Shown piece after piece: positions 27,908-39,800 of a stretch of 64,000 bases of DNA. The notes below the pieces were generated by a model. It did not search any database and was not told the DNA's origin. It saw nothing but the letters and a program-made list of their open reading frames with translations. The stretch is from Nectonema munidae (Eukaryota > Nematomorpha > Nectonematoida > Nectonematidae): assembly GCA_030549495.1 (NCBI GenBank), contig JAUIRK010000765.1, forward strand, positions 20,498 through 84,497, written 5' to 3'. Each line of letters begins with the position of its first letter. The stretch's first letter is position 1. The translations under genes were made by a program, and so were the position numbers.

Positions 27908-28375
27908 TTAGTAGGTACTTAATAAGTAGTTTTTTATTTTCTTTTTAAAAGAAAGCAACGACATAAAAACGTCATCAAATAGAATTTTGTTATCTAGGTA
28001 AAAATCATTACATTTATTCAAAATAGAGATATTTAATCCTTTCAGTCTATTATAAATTTTCAAAGGTTTGCTTAAGCTCCTAGTATAATATATGGGATTT
28101 ATATTATATTTAATCAACGAGCCAAACACATTATGTAAATGACCATTGAAGTTTTTCTAAAGAAAAACTCCTACTCTCTGCTTGAAAATTTCATCTAATT
28201 TTAACCATCCGTTTTGCTTAAAAATTTCTGTTGTGTGGTCAAACTTATTGATGCTATAAATTACTCTTATTGCTCGTTTTTGAAAGATCGCAAGGCGCTT
28301 TTTTCTATAAGGGTACCAATTTATTATACTGTAGTTTACATAAGAGAGAAATAACTGTTTATATATCTCCATTAA
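27908..28375 (-). pseudogene. LINE reverse transcriptase, C-terminal fragment
   Basis: Minus-strand frames give the end of a CR1/Jockey-type ORF2: QLFLSYVNYSIINWYPYRKK, then LAIFQKRAIRVIYSI (family LQKRAVRII), WLKLDEIFKQR (L.L.DIF), then NPIYYTRS (family YNTRS) to the natural stop near 27908. One in-frame stop (about 28156) separates the two pieces. The 5' end is cut at about 28375, as usual for incomplete reverse transcription. Confidence 0.8.
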
Positions 28376-28384
28376 AAATATATT

Positions 28385-28525
28385 ATTAATTATTTATCAA
28401 ATGTGATAAATTCTTATGTAAAAAAATTTGTGAGTCGGCTACAAAATATGGGACTCTAAATACTTATACAAAACTTAAAAAAATTTTAAACCCAAATCCT
28501 GATTATAACTACTATCCCTTAAAAA
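28385..28525 (+). repeat. inverted segmental duplication, arm 1
   Basis: About 140 bp nearly identical, in opposite orientation, to 29590-29745 (shared: GTCGGCTACAAAATATGGGA and the following 70 bp). This arm lacks about 17 bp present in the other. High identity suggests a recent event. Its plus-strand reading matches the peptide of arm 2. Confidence 0.8.
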
Positions 28526-28861
28526 AAGTTTATAAACTCCATTAATAGGCAAAAAAGCTTAGTATATTTCAAATAACGTAGTGCACACATTGATAAAACA
28601 AAAAGATTAAGAAAAATAAAGAGCGCCTTATCTTGATAGGAGGTAAGTGAAAAATGAAAGCGTTGGAGAAAATTATAAGTATATTCCAAAATATTGTCCC
28701 TTCTACTTCGAATTTAGCGTTAGAAACCCGACAATTGTGGGATATTTTCAGTTGTTTTTCAAGGGATAAATATTTTTCGATAAATGAAGAGATGATAGAG
28801 ATCTCATGATAAAGAGTTAAACATGAGATGTTAAGATCAAGTCTCTAAGCTTTAACCATTA

Positions 28862-29035
28862 GGGGTCGTTCACAATTGACGTCAACCTTTTTTTGATAAA
28901 TTTCAACCTCCTCCCCCCCCCCCCTCATGTTAACTTTTAGATATATCATCACTTAACAAAATCGACTTATGTCAACTTTGGATACCCCCCCCCCCCCCTC
29001 CCCCGTTTTAGTTGACATCAATTGTGAACGACCCC
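28862..29035. mobile_element. PIF/Harbinger-type MITE
   Basis: A 174-bp palindromic element with long inverted ends: GGGGTCGTTCACAATTGACG on the left and, inverted, GGGGTCGTTCACAATTGATG on the right. It is flanked by a TTA target duplication (28859-28861 and 29036-29038). Two long C runs (12 and 14) lie inside. The 3-bp TTA duplication and GGG tips are usual for PIF/Harbinger; no protein is encoded. Confidence 0.8.
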
Positions 29036-29547
29036 TTAGTTTCCGTAGTAAAATCCTCTATCTATAGAAAAGAATAGACCAAACTTTAATTAAAAAATTG
29101 AAGTTTACTAATAATTTCCATGTTTATTATAAATTTCCAATGTGATAAATGTTTGCCCTATTTTTACAATCAAAATATATACATAAAACAAACAAGTTGT
29201 GTCAAAACCAACCAACCAACATAAAACAAAATTAATAAAATTATGACCAGTTTTTTACATTAATAAAATGTTTTAGCGTAAAAATTTTCTTAAAAATGGA
29301 ACCTAATTTTTTTTATAAATACTCATTCATAAAGAGTTTTTAACTTTCATCATATAGTTGGTTTATGCGTTGTCTTATGAATACTAAGAATGTAATAGAC
29401 TAAACTGCTTATAATTCTTCTTGTTTATTTTGTTTTACTTGTTTCTAAGATTCAATAGCTTGTATTTAATCTATTAGCTGGAACTTAAACATTTTTTTAA
29501 TTAAAGAAATATATCTAACAGTTACGCGTGCTAAATCTTGTAATAAT

Positions 29548-29776
29548 TTATGTTGTAATCACGGTTGGAGAGTGGGAGAATTTAAAGGGATAGTAGTTGT
29601 AATCAAGATTTGGGTTAAAAAATTTTTTAAGTTTTGTATAAGTATTTAGAGTCCCATATTTTGTAGCCGACTCAACAACCTTTGTTGCACCAATTTTTTT
29701 ACATAAGAATTTATCACATTTGATACATCTCTGATATGGGTGGTAATAAAATTCATACAAATTATACATATGTTCG
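29548..29776 (-). repeat. inverted segmental duplication, arm 2, with short open frame
   Basis: Longer arm of the duplication at 28385-28525. The minus-strand frame 29548-29769 (73 codons) contains CDKFLCKKIGATKVVESA and TLNTYTKLKKFF. I do not recognise it. A gene or element fragment is possible, because the same reading occurs in the other arm. Confidence 0.55.
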
Positions 29777-30251
29777 TACTTGTATGCCTTATCTCAAACA
29801 AAAGGATCTGGAAGATTTAAACTCATACAGGAGATGAAAACACGATGCAAGAATTTGCCTAATGATTTATTATAAGAATTCGTGGTTAAATTTTTTTAAT
29901 ATATACGAAAGCTAAAAGAGTTTTGTCAAGTTCCTTTCTTATTTTCGGTAAAGAGAAAAATCTGAATCTGACCACTCTATTTTAACTGGTACAGATATTA
30001 TAGCTTTTTAAGTATTATTTACATTCTTTATGAATTCAAGTTTAAAAAGGACATGCTTAAAATAAGTTTCTTTAGAAAAATGAATACATTGATTGGATTC
30101 ATTTTTAGAGAGTAAATACTGTTGAAAATTTTTTCTTATTTGATCCTTGTATCGTTTTTCAATTCAGCTATGTGTTAATATAAAAAACGTGTCATTTGAG
30201 TAGCTGACTTGACAATTAATAGTTCGTTGTAAATATATGTTTTCACACTAA
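29777..30251. other. spacer, no gene seen
   Basis: AT-rich with no feature I can support. Confidence 0.4.
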
Positions 30252-30516
30252 CAGGGCCGGCCGTAGTGTTCGCGGGGGCCTATGCAAAATGGATTGCGTG
30301 GGGCCCAGTGTGGGTAGGAAAAAATATTAAAAGTAAGAAATTAGATTTTTAAAAAAGAAAAGCGATTTGTTTTATTACCATTAACACAAAATGACGATCA
30401 AAGTAACTTTACTTTGCTAACCTTGCATTTAGCGAAATCATACAATATAACATCAAAATGAAAAGCGCGGGGCCCACTGCGGCCGCATATGTTGCAGCCG
30501 CCTAAGGCCAGTCCTG
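30252..30516. mobile_element. hAT-like MITE upstream of TTC17
   Basis: GC-rich ends CAGGGCCGGCCGTAG and, inverted, CAGGACTGGCCTTAG bracket 265 bp. The inner flanks also mirror each other: GGGGCCCAGTGTGGG near 30300 and GCGGGGCCCACTGCGG near 30470. Tips are hAT-like, but no 8-bp duplication is visible, so the class is inferred. Confidence 0.6.
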
Positions 30517-30750
30517 TTGGGACTACGAATCTAGTTCGTAGTATCCGAGTATTCAAACTAAGCCATTTATCAGTAACGCGAAGATTTTAATGCCCACGTA
30601 TTTATCTTCATTTTATTAAATGTGGTCTATAAAAATGTTAACGTTCAAACAAAAATATATTATAAATGTAAATCATAGGAATTTTTTAATTTTTAGCATA
30701 TGAATTTGAATGTATTTTTAATATCATTTTAGGAGGAAGCGTAAAAATCA

Positions 30751-33700
30751 ATGTTTCTTAATTTGATTCATTTTAAAATGAAATTTTGCATTCTACTGAT
30801 CTTCAATTTATTCCATCCAATTTCCTTTGTTTCTCATTTGGTGCTAAGTCAAGACGGGAGCATCAAACCCCAGTATTCCTCAAATTATGTTCTGTCGGAT
30901 CCGGGTAATATACTAAAGTTTCTAGAACAAAGAAATCTCGTTAATAAGGTTGATGAATTGAGAGTTAGGCTCACTACTAAAAAGCAGGGTATAAACATTC
31001 CAGAAGACAAAGATTTTAATGATATAAATACTTGGTTTTATTCTAAAAATAAAGACTGTCTAATTGCTGGAAAACCATTAACGAAGTTTGAACTCTTTTT
31101 AAGCACGACAATAACGCAAGAGTCTCTTGGAATAGATGAGAATAAGTATTTGTTAAATAATAAACGCATTGACAACGTCAAAAAGTACAAATCTCAAAAA
31201 CCGTTTTGCAATAACGAACTTTATTATTTGCCATATTCACAAGATGCATTTGAACATCTCGAAGGAATTAAGAAAGCATATCAAATTAAATTGTCTCCAG
31301 AAAATACTCTCAAGATTCCGATTTTGTTTATTGAATCCATAGATCAGTATGGTCACTTAGTTGCTTCTAATTTAGCAGCAAATAGATCGATCTGGGTGTT
31401 ATACAATATGGCAACATTTTATTGGAGATATCAAGGAAATGCTTATGAGGCTATTCAATGTATAAGAAGAAGTCTACATCTTTCGCCACCCAAGTATAAG
31501 TTGATTCCATTAATTCATCTGGGAAACATCCTTTTCCATGGTCAGTTTTATGATGACGCCATATCTGTTTTAAAATATGCCATGAATATTGACGCCTCTC
31601 ACATAACTTCCTATTATATGCTAGGAACAATTTATTCGTATTTGGGAAAATACCCGGCCGCTATTAATGCTTTCAATGAAGTTTTGAAAATAGAACCTTA
31701 TTTAAATTCTGTGAAAAAAGTAAAGCACGCTGTTTTATGTCACTTGAAGTTGGAGAAGACTTTAGAGGAACAGCATGCAGCTCTTGAAGTTTCATTGAAT
31801 TCCTTGAAAGAATGTCACAACATGACACAAGAAATCAAAAAGATACAAGCACAAATAAATGGCTTTAAAGTATCAGAAAAGGAGCGTAAGCAGCAAATTA
31901 AAGCGTATGAACTTCATATGAAATCCAAGAAAGAAAAAATACAGTATTCCAACATAATCAAAAAAAATAATGAAGCTGAAAATATAGGAAGTATAATGGA
32001 ATGCCATAAGAAAATTTTTAATGGTGAAACTTCACTTATTTGTGATGAAATACCAGCACAAGAACACCATGATCTATTATTGTCAGATCTAGGTAAGCAA
32101 GGTGAGGCGTCTTATAATAACGAGTATTTGAATTTTAAGACGAGTTTTGATAAGTTAATTAAACAAATAAGTTCTACTGATTCTGATTATTTTGATGATT
32201 ACATGTCATTATATGATGAAATTTCAAGAAAATATCATAGCATTATTCCTGCCTCAAATTTTCTTATTCTTTATATGTTAAATGAAAAATGGCCTAATAA
32301 AACGGATTGCGAAAATTTCATGCTAAACTTCAAATTTGATTCAGCCTTGAATGGATTTTTTGCAATCTCTTATCGAATAACATATGAAGATTTTGAAAAA
32401 ATATCTTCAAATATTGGCTTTTCTCTGTCTCAAGAGCATCCTTTGCCATGGCATCCACCCTATTGTGAAAATTTTTGTTCCCATTTTTCAGACAACCCAT
32501 GTGAAAATCTGGACAATTATATCCTTTCTGGTAAAATATATCCAGATGCGAGTCTTATGACTTTCTTATCCAAGTATATAGACACAGTATTGATAGAAGA
32601 AGAATTTGGACAAAGGGTTTTAACAGCATTAAATAATAACCCAGGAGAATGGATGCTGTACAATCTAGCTTCGTTGTTTTGGGTGAGCGTTGGCGATGCT
32701 AACCAGGCACTAAAATGTCTAGGCATTGCAGATTATTTGGTAGCAGATGAAGATAGGTATATCATCTTCCTGAACTTTGGAATTATTTTAGCTAAACTTG
32801 GATATTATAATGAATCCTTCACTATGCTAGCTAAAGCTTACTTAAAAGAAACATCTCTACCTGAGACAAACCATTTCTTTGGAACGGTAGACATTCTATT
32901 TAACGGTAACATCACAAGAGCTACGAACTTATATAAAGAAGCTCATATCATCGATCCAAATTGGATAGCGTCATTTAATAATTTAAAGTATATAAAATGC
33001 CTACAAAAATTTCCTGATTATTATAAAGACTATGTCTGCCCGATTATAAAAAGCAGCTGCAATTTTTCAATCGATAAAATTGATATGAATTACAAATATT
33101 TCAATTTGGGAGGATCGAAATGTTTTGCACCTAAAATTTGTTTTGAAAAAAAGAAAAATTCCTCCAACCTTGAATACAAAACAAAAGAAGATATTGATGA
33201 GCCGAATAAAATAGAAAGTGAAGTATTCATGTCCACTTATGAAGGTCGGATCGTGAATGTTAGTGGTGAAGAAAGTGATAATAATTATCATTTTTTTTCA
33301 TACAAAGAAGAAGCATCTAATTTTGATTCATTGTCGCCTTGGATATACAACATATCCAAGCCTGACGTTAAAATTAATGACATTTCGGAAAAAGAATGTT
33401 TACTGCTTGAAGCAAAAATTAAATTTGATAAAATACCTATTATTTGGAAAGCGATTCCATCCAGTGATTTCGTCAACATGCACAATATCCATGAAGAATC
33501 TCCAGACATTCCTGAATCAGATCCATTTTGCCAGGCCTCTTTGGACATATCTTTAGTTCTTGACTGGCAAATTGACACCTTACCCATAGATATATTTACT
33601 ATTGTCCCAGCTCTCTACGATGAAGGATACTACAATTCATATCAAAGCGAATTTTCTCTCATAAAAGCACTCTTTCCCAATCTCTTCCAAGGCATAAGCA

Positions 33701-34170
33701 AAGACAAATGTGGCTCTGATACAAAATGCCAAATAGCGAGAGTGAAAAGCAGGTTGAATAGTGCCTTGCAAAATTATCCAACATCTTGGCAAGCCACTTG
33801 TTATGCGGCTGCCTACTTCCGAGTAATCGGAAATGCAAAAGAAGCCATCAATTGTCTACGCAGGTCTGTTTTTTACGCTCCCCTCATTTATCGCGATATA
33901 CCTTTGTTGAGTGTGGCTAGTGTTCTCCACAAAAGTAATCAAAAATTGCACACTATAAACATCATGAAAATAGCGCTCATGTCAAATCCGTTGTCAGCCA
34001 TCACACACTTCTTTATGGCGAACGTGTTGGCAGCAACCAATAAAACTTATCCAGCTTCTCAATTCTTCTTATCGACGATATCTTTGCAACGATCTACTGA
34101 GTTTGCGTCCGCCACAGAAAGATACAGCGTTCTAGCATGTCGTTTAAAATTTAAGCACGATGAACTCTGA
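30751..34170 (+). CDS. TTC17: tetratricopeptide repeat protein 17 homologue
   Basis: 1139 residues in one open exon; human TTC17 is of similar length (about 1140) but split over many exons. A good acceptor (ATATCATTTTAG, exon from 30733) just before the ATG suggests a 5' UTR intron. A hydrophobic N-terminus (about residues 10-32) is a likely signal peptide; Met10 (30778) would also serve as a start. Diagnostic pieces: SQDGSIKPQ (family T.DGKIQQQ), LPYSQDAFEHLEGI (LPYS.HAFQHL.G), and three TPR clusters. Cluster 1 at about 213-345 (WVLYNMATFYWR, then VKHAVLCHLKLEK and a coiled coil), cluster 2 at about 632-755 (EWMLYNLASLFW), and cluster 3 at about 1012-1125 (EAINCLRRSVFYAP). Known for the family: an ER/secretory TPR adaptor, also tied to actin organisation and ciliogenesis in vertebrates. 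The linker regions are poorly conserved. Antisense open frames inside are shadows. Confidence 0.93.
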   Translation: MFLNLIHFKMKFCILLIFNLFHPISFVSHLVLSQDGSIKPQYSSNYVLSDPGNILKFLEQRNLVNKVDELRVRLTTKKQGINIPEDKDFNDINTWFYSKNKDCLIAGKPLTKFELFLSTTITQESLGIDENKYLLNNKRIDNVKKYKSQKPFCNNELYYLPYSQDAFEHLEGIKKAYQIKLSPENTLKIPILFIESIDQYGHLVASNLAANRSIWVLYNMATFYWRYQGNAYEAIQCIRRSLHLSPPKYKLIPLIHLGNILFHGQFYDDAISVLKYAMNIDASHITSYYMLGTIYSYLGKYPAAINAFNEVLKIEPYLNSVKKVKHAVLCHLKLEKTLEEQHAALEVSLNSLKECHNMTQEIKKIQAQINGFKVSEKERKQQIKAYELHMKSKKEKIQYSNIIKKNNEAENIGSIMECHKKIFNGETSLICDEIPAQEHHDLLLSDLGKQGEASYNNEYLNFKTSFDKLIKQISSTDSDYFDDYMSLYDEISRKYHSIIPASNFLILYMLNEKWPNKTDCENFMLNFKFDSALNGFFAISYRITYEDFEKISSNIGFSLSQEHPLPWHPPYCENFCSHFSDNPCENLDNYILSGKIYPDASLMTFLSKYIDTVLIEEEFGQRVLTALNNNPGEWMLYNLASLFWVSVGDANQALKCLGIADYLVADEDRYIIFLNFGIILAKLGYYNESFTMLAKAYLKETSLPETNHFFGTVDILFNGNITRATNLYKEAHIIDPNWIASFNNLKYIKCLQKFPDYYKDYVCPIIKSSCNFSIDKIDMNYKYFNLGGSKCFAPKICFEKKKNSSNLEYKTKEDIDEPNKIESEVFMSTYEGRIVNVSGEESDNNYHFFSYKEEASNFDSLSPWIYNISKPDVKINDISEKECLLLEAKIKFDKIPIIWKAIPSSDFVNMHNIHEESPDIPESDPFCQASLDISLVLDWQIDTLPIDIFTIVPALYDEGYYNSYQSEFSLIKALFPNLFQGISKDKCGSDTKCQIARVKSRLNSALQNYPTSWQATCYAAAYFRVIGNAKEAINCLRRSVFYAPLIYRDIPLLSVASVLHKSNQKLHTINIMKIALMSNPLSAITHFFMANVLAATNKTYPASQFFLSTISLQRSTEFASATERYSVLACRLKFKHDEL

Positions 34171-36312
34171 AATGTTTTTTTTTATTTTTTATACTATTTA
34201 TTTAGTTTATATTAAATGTTTAATTACCGCTTCTCATTTTTGGACAAATATCAGGCTTGTTTGTCTGTATCCTTGACTTTGGATATCTTTCTCCATCCTT
34301 TTATGATTGTAAGACATTTGCCCATAATAGCAAATTCATGAGTGCATACAACTGAATTTTCATAACTAATAACCAGGGTTGGAGAGATAGAGATTTCATT
34401 GGGATAGGACTAAGTTAGAGTCGGTATGTAATAAAATTAGTTTAATTTTTGTAAGCATACGGGGTGACGAGCTTTCGTTAGTTGAAGTCAGAAGCGAAGA
34501 GTTGGTGTTTAATTTATTAAGTTTTGTTTTTAAGTGTTTGCAGTCGAAGTCTGATTTTCCTCCTCTAATAACTCCTCATCTCCTCTAATAACTACGCCCT
34601 ATCTCATATCTATCCTCCCAACTCTCTAAAATCCAATTCATTCAACAACTTACCAAATTGTGAAATACCCAGCTAAATGCTCTTTTACAATTTTTTATCC
34701 TACTCTCCTTTTTAATACGTTCCTGTCTCAGTTTTAAACCTTTCACTGTGTTATGGTCTTATGCAAAACACGCATTCAACAATGTTAAATGTCATTTTCT
34801 CTACAATGGCCTATGCAAATAATTAAATATTTACATAGGTTCCTATTCTTTCAGTGGAACACTGTTTTATGCGAAATGCTCTTCACTTGCATACCTATTT
34901 TACAAGATAATTTGCCGACAGTATAAATAGGTGCAGATTTTCTTATACATCATCACTTCTTTCTTCCTTTCCTCAATAAATTGTTTTCTTTATCATTTTG
35001 CTCTGTAAAAACATAACACACTGACAACTTGAAAATATGAGGGCAGTACCTATTTGGACAGGTTTTGTCGATGCAATCCAGTGTTTCCTTTTTGCGAATC
35101 CGTTCTCAATCCTAAGCAGAGCTTTCAAGATTTATCTTATTTGTATGCAAAAAGTATTGAAATCAAAAACTTTATTGAATACCTACTAACTTATATATCA
35201 GATTTCAACGCTTTTATAAAGGAAAGTTCTTCGGTATTTAAGCCAGCTTTTTGGATGTTTTCAATGAAAATTTTGCCCTAAATAAAATGATATTAATTAA
35301 AATAGAGAATAGAAGTATGAAGATTACAGAAGGAAATTAAAGTTGGGAACTATCCTATAATTAGTTACTATGATAAAATAGTGTAAATAAAGGGCGCACA
35401 AAAGTATGCCTTAAAGATTGGAATGTTTTGGCTTATGAAATATCTTTTAAAAATATGTCATGTTTAGTATTTCTGAAATGATCAAAGTTTAAAAAGTGTC
35501 AATTTAATCCATTGAGACGACTTCAGTAATTCCCGTATAATTCTAAATAAACAAGAGTTCGCTTTCATAATAAAGTCCAAAAGAATTGCTTTACATTTTA
35601 GTTACTCGTACACTTGTTTAAATTTTTTTATAAAATGATAAATTTATTCTTTAATGAAGGGAAAATTTTTGCCTCTATTATATAAGGCAATTATACAAAA
35701 CTCTTTATTTATATAAGGCAATTATTATGACATCTATGAACTCGTTTGCACATTATGTCAGGACACATACATTGCCGAAAGTAAAAGACATATACTATCC
35801 TCCGATAAGAAGACTTCCGAGACGCAAAATCAAAAGATCGCTGAAAAGCTTTCTCCATTATCACAACACCACTCTTCCAACATTTCACTTAAGCTGGAAA
35901 TTTTCGACACGGCGCTATACAACTTCTCATAAACCGCCACTTTAATGATTTAACCAAACCTAATATCCTCACACACACAATGATATTATTTAGACTAAAA
36001 CTTTTCATTGTTCACACACATACATGTAAGTACTTTTATTAACTCCACCACAACACATTACACCTACCTCGATCAATTTTCTGACTTTGTTTATATTTTG
36101 ATAAAGACCGTAAGGTCCGAAATTTGAGTAATCTTAGGCTGTGTTTCAATAAAGGCTTTCTTTATTTACTTGTCCACCAACTTCGCTGTTACTATTCTAG
36201 AATTACGTTTTGCTCCAATAAACTAAATAAAACTTATGTTTTGTCCCAAATTTTACAAAAGAGTGTGCTTATTTTTTCAATGAGGTAAAAAATAAAATCG
36301 TGGGGTGTTTTT
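34171..36312. other. TTC17 3' flank and spacer
   Basis: The first part presumably holds the TTC17 3' UTR; I see no single clear poly(A) signal. Short open frames at 35054-35281 and 35727-35945 are unassigned. Sequence about 36100-36165 (GACCGTAAGGTCCGAAA and an AATAAAG) resembles the tail style of some retroelements but cannot be assigned. Confidence 0.35.
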
Positions 36313-36430
36313 ATCGAGAAGGCACAATTGCGCCGCTTATATCGAACTATGAAGAAAGTAGGCTTGATGCGGGATCGAACCCAAGACCTTGAGTAATCGA
36401 AACACAGTAGCTAACCAACCTTACTCACGC
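36313..36430 (-). mobile_element. tRNA-derived SINE, family 1, second copy
   Basis: Reverse strand reads GCGTGAGTAAGGTTGGTTAG, a B box GGTTCGATCCC and the tail ending GTGCCTTCTC, matching the 24728-24840 copy. It retains the CTACTGTG segment the other lacks, so it is the better copy of the tRNA-like head. Confidence 0.75.
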
Positions 36431-36735
36431 CTTAATGAGTTTTTATCGATGTAATTTCAAATACAAAAATTTGAAAGTACGAAAAATTACAATGAAATCT
36501 GAAGATAAAAATTCAATCGATAAAAATGCATGAAACTTGATTTATGATTTAAAAAAATTTGTTAGAAGGTCGTTTTTTAATTAAATTAAAAAAATAAATA
36601 AAATTTATTAAATTAGGCATCATCTTTCAAGCTAAAATGTAGCACGCTTAAACTTATCAATAATATATATGAGTATTAAAAAGTTATTTTTACAATCTGC
36701 CTTACAATAAGAAATTATATACAAGTCCAAATAAA

Positions 36736-36790
36736 ATTCGTCAGATAGCCTCGTCAAGATTCTGGGTTCGATTACCGATCGACGCTATCC
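36736..36790 (+). other. tRNA-like 3' half with B box
   Basis: GGGTTCGATTACCG sits between GATAGC and GCTATC, which could pair as part of an acceptor stem. The 5' half of a tRNA is missing. Probably another SINE head remnant, just beyond the end of MRPL18. Confidence 0.35.
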
Positions 36791-36815
36791 TTACCATTTG
36801 CCTAGCTATTGAAGA

Positions 36816-39800
36816 TTATTCTTCCCAATGGATGTGATAGCGATGGACGAATAAAAAAAGTCTAAATAAATTGAAAAATATAGTGAAATAAATTTTTTTA
36901 TATACTTTTTTGGAATCTTGATTAATGTTTGCATCAATTTTTGCATAGTGAAACCCAAATATTAGACATCTTCGAGCTAAAACGTTAGCAACAAATCGCA
37001 TCGCATTTGTATCAGTATGGCTAAAAAAAATACTATTTTTTACATCTTTCCTCAACTACAAACAATAATTTATAGCGTAGACGCGCGAAATAAGAGAAAA
37101 TTAAAAAGATTCATTCGAAAAAAGAACTTATAAATCTTGTTGAAGTGGAGCTTCAAGCAAGGTTTGTTTATCAACTGGAAAATAACATTTTCTCAGCATA
37201 AAATGAAAGAATGGTGCTTCTTTTTCAAAAATTCAATAATAGACACTTTTCGTCAACGTAATGATAACTAGTGATGTGACGATACCTGATTTTCAAACGA
37301 GTACCGATACCGAGCACGATACCTCTATACTTCCAATTCGGATAAGAGTAAAGAGTACGAACACCAAATACTTCATTATATATATTTTTTTATTTGAGTC
37401 TTTGAAAGATAATAATACAAATGAACATTTAATGTTTGACAAAGCAGAATACTCTACCAACCAAGTACAAACCTAACTATAGACGAAATAGATTCCCTTA
37501 TAAGCCAAATAACGTGAAATAACAACTAGCATATGGACATTAGTTTTGATATCAATCAGTGCTCTCAAATTATAGCGTAGGAAGATAGCATTTCTCATAA
37601 TTATTATTGGGGGGGGGGGGGGGGGGCGACGAATAATTAAATAAGCGCATACCTAAATTTATAAGACTACTTTATATTTTTTTTACAAAATTAGTGAAAT
37701 TTAAATACTATACTTCCAGCGAAAATATTTTAATTAAATTTGCATATCGCATATACACTAGTTTAAAAAATCCAAAATTGTTGGTGGCGAATAGGCTTTT
37801 CATTTGAAAATGAAGTAGTCTATCACGCACACTACAGGAATTGATGAAAGGATATTTGATTGATAGAGAAAACAACTGAAAACAAATAACTGGAGGTTGG
37901 AGAGTTTTATATGAGTGAATGTAGTCTGAAGGAAAAGAGTCTACTAGACACCCAGCGATTTTAATATGAAAAAATGTGATTGATTCAGGGGATCACATCC
38001 TTGAAATTATTAGAGAGGGCGGACTTTCAAGGGTCTTCCAATAAAGACAACAAATTTTTCTGAATTCCTACTCCTCTTTTGTCTATTCTATTTCATTCTT
38101 AATTAAGCTTAATGTACACTTTAACGCCCGCCCTATTAAGCTTAAAGTCAACAATGAATAAGGACTTATATATAGCTCCTTCTTTCTCACTTCAAATAGA
38201 TGCGCACCATCTCCAAATTATGTGTGGAGAATTTATAAAGATACCTTGGTAAAGATATCAATTAACGATAAAAAAATTGGAAATTTTATTGAATGAAAAA
38301 AATCATTCATTAATTTTCAGTTCCTTCTTCCTAAAAAATGTAAAACAGAACTAAAGTTAGAACACTTGGTATTAGAATTTTTTCATTCTTTTTAGTGTGT
38401 ACTTTTAGTGCTTCAACAAAAACTAAATTGACGTATCCCCTACAGCAGCGTTTTTCAAACTGTGGGTCCCGACCCTTCAGTGGGTCGCGTGAAAAATAAA
38501 ATGGGTCGTGACAAAAAAGAAAGGAAATCAAGAGAGAGCAAAGTGAAGAAAATCTAAAAGTATTAATATTTTATTTATACAAATAAATAAAACAATGTGC
38601 AGACCATAAAAAAAAATACCTATATAAATTATGGGTGCTGAATAAATGAACCTAGTGATCAGAGTTTGTCTTTTTACACCTAAGTATTATGGGTCGCGAT
38701 GCAAACTGTGCTTCTTGCTATGGGTCGCAGTAAAAAAAGTTTGAAAAAAGCTGCCCTACAGCAGAAATATTTGTGTTGTAGCACGAATAAACATAAAAAT
38801 GCTGTATTAGCACAAGATTCAAGATTGTGTTGTTCATGTTTATTTTTTTTTGAAGAACAAGACATTGGGACCCTGTTACAATAATGCACGAATTCATCAT
38901 TATAAAAAGTTAATTTTTAATGGTTTTCATATCTTGCATTTACCTCCATACTGTCCATTTTTAAACTACAATGAAATTTTTTTGGTTTGATTACAAGCGA
39001 AAAAATATTACAATTTTAAATATACTAAATCATGCTTACGACAATATTTCTAAACTACCGACAAATATGCAACAACATTGTAATCAAGCACAATAGCGAT
39101 CCAGTAAACTCCAAACATTCTATAAACTAAGTCTTCACAACGAAAAATTCTTCTCTCATTTCAGATATTTTGAGTGGATATACGATGTATATATTCTTTT
39201 AAAAAGTGGTCTATTAGCACTTGTTGTATCTATATATACTTTCACATTATATCATCAATAAAATTCTCCGTTCCTTTATAAATTTTTGTTCAGGCAAAGT
39301 GAATGAAGACTTTCTAAAAATTCGAAAGAATAATATTTTTATCGAAAGTGCATAATAATTACTATGAGGGAGTGATAGGGAAATCCGTTTTGATATGCCC
39401 CTTGTGCCCACTAGTGTATCCCTATTTTTTATTTCGAAATTTTGTTCATGGCTCTTCCTATTTGTAATGGCAAGTAAGAATTAAATAAGATAGCGAAGAA
39501 ATCATCATCATCCATTTTGCCTTCGAGGCCTGGTTATTGTTCCCAAGGAGTCGGGGTCAACCAGTTTCCTGCAACAACTACGCCATTTCATTCTTTCTTT
39601 AGCATCATTTCGCACAAGCTTTCTTTTTTCCATATCGTGGTGAATCACTTCATTCCATGCTTTCTTTGGTCTTCCTCTCTTCATCTTTCCATCAATCAAT
39701 TCATCTTTTATCTTCTCGGACATCCTTTCGACATGACCAAACCAACGTAATCAAATAATGACGCCTCCTTTTGACTTCCATAAAATCCTCACGCCCCCTC

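Noticed and set aside
32517-33587. Antisense and alternate-frame open frames
   Set aside because: They lie inside the TTC17 coding exon in other frames and have no homology.
35727-36180. Retroelement 3' end
   Set aside because: The tail-like GACCGTAAGGTCC and AATAAAG are suggestive, but the short open frame matches nothing I can name.
38680-38900. Three overlapping open frames
   Set aside because: They overlap the end of a hAT MITE and each other on both strands; no homology.
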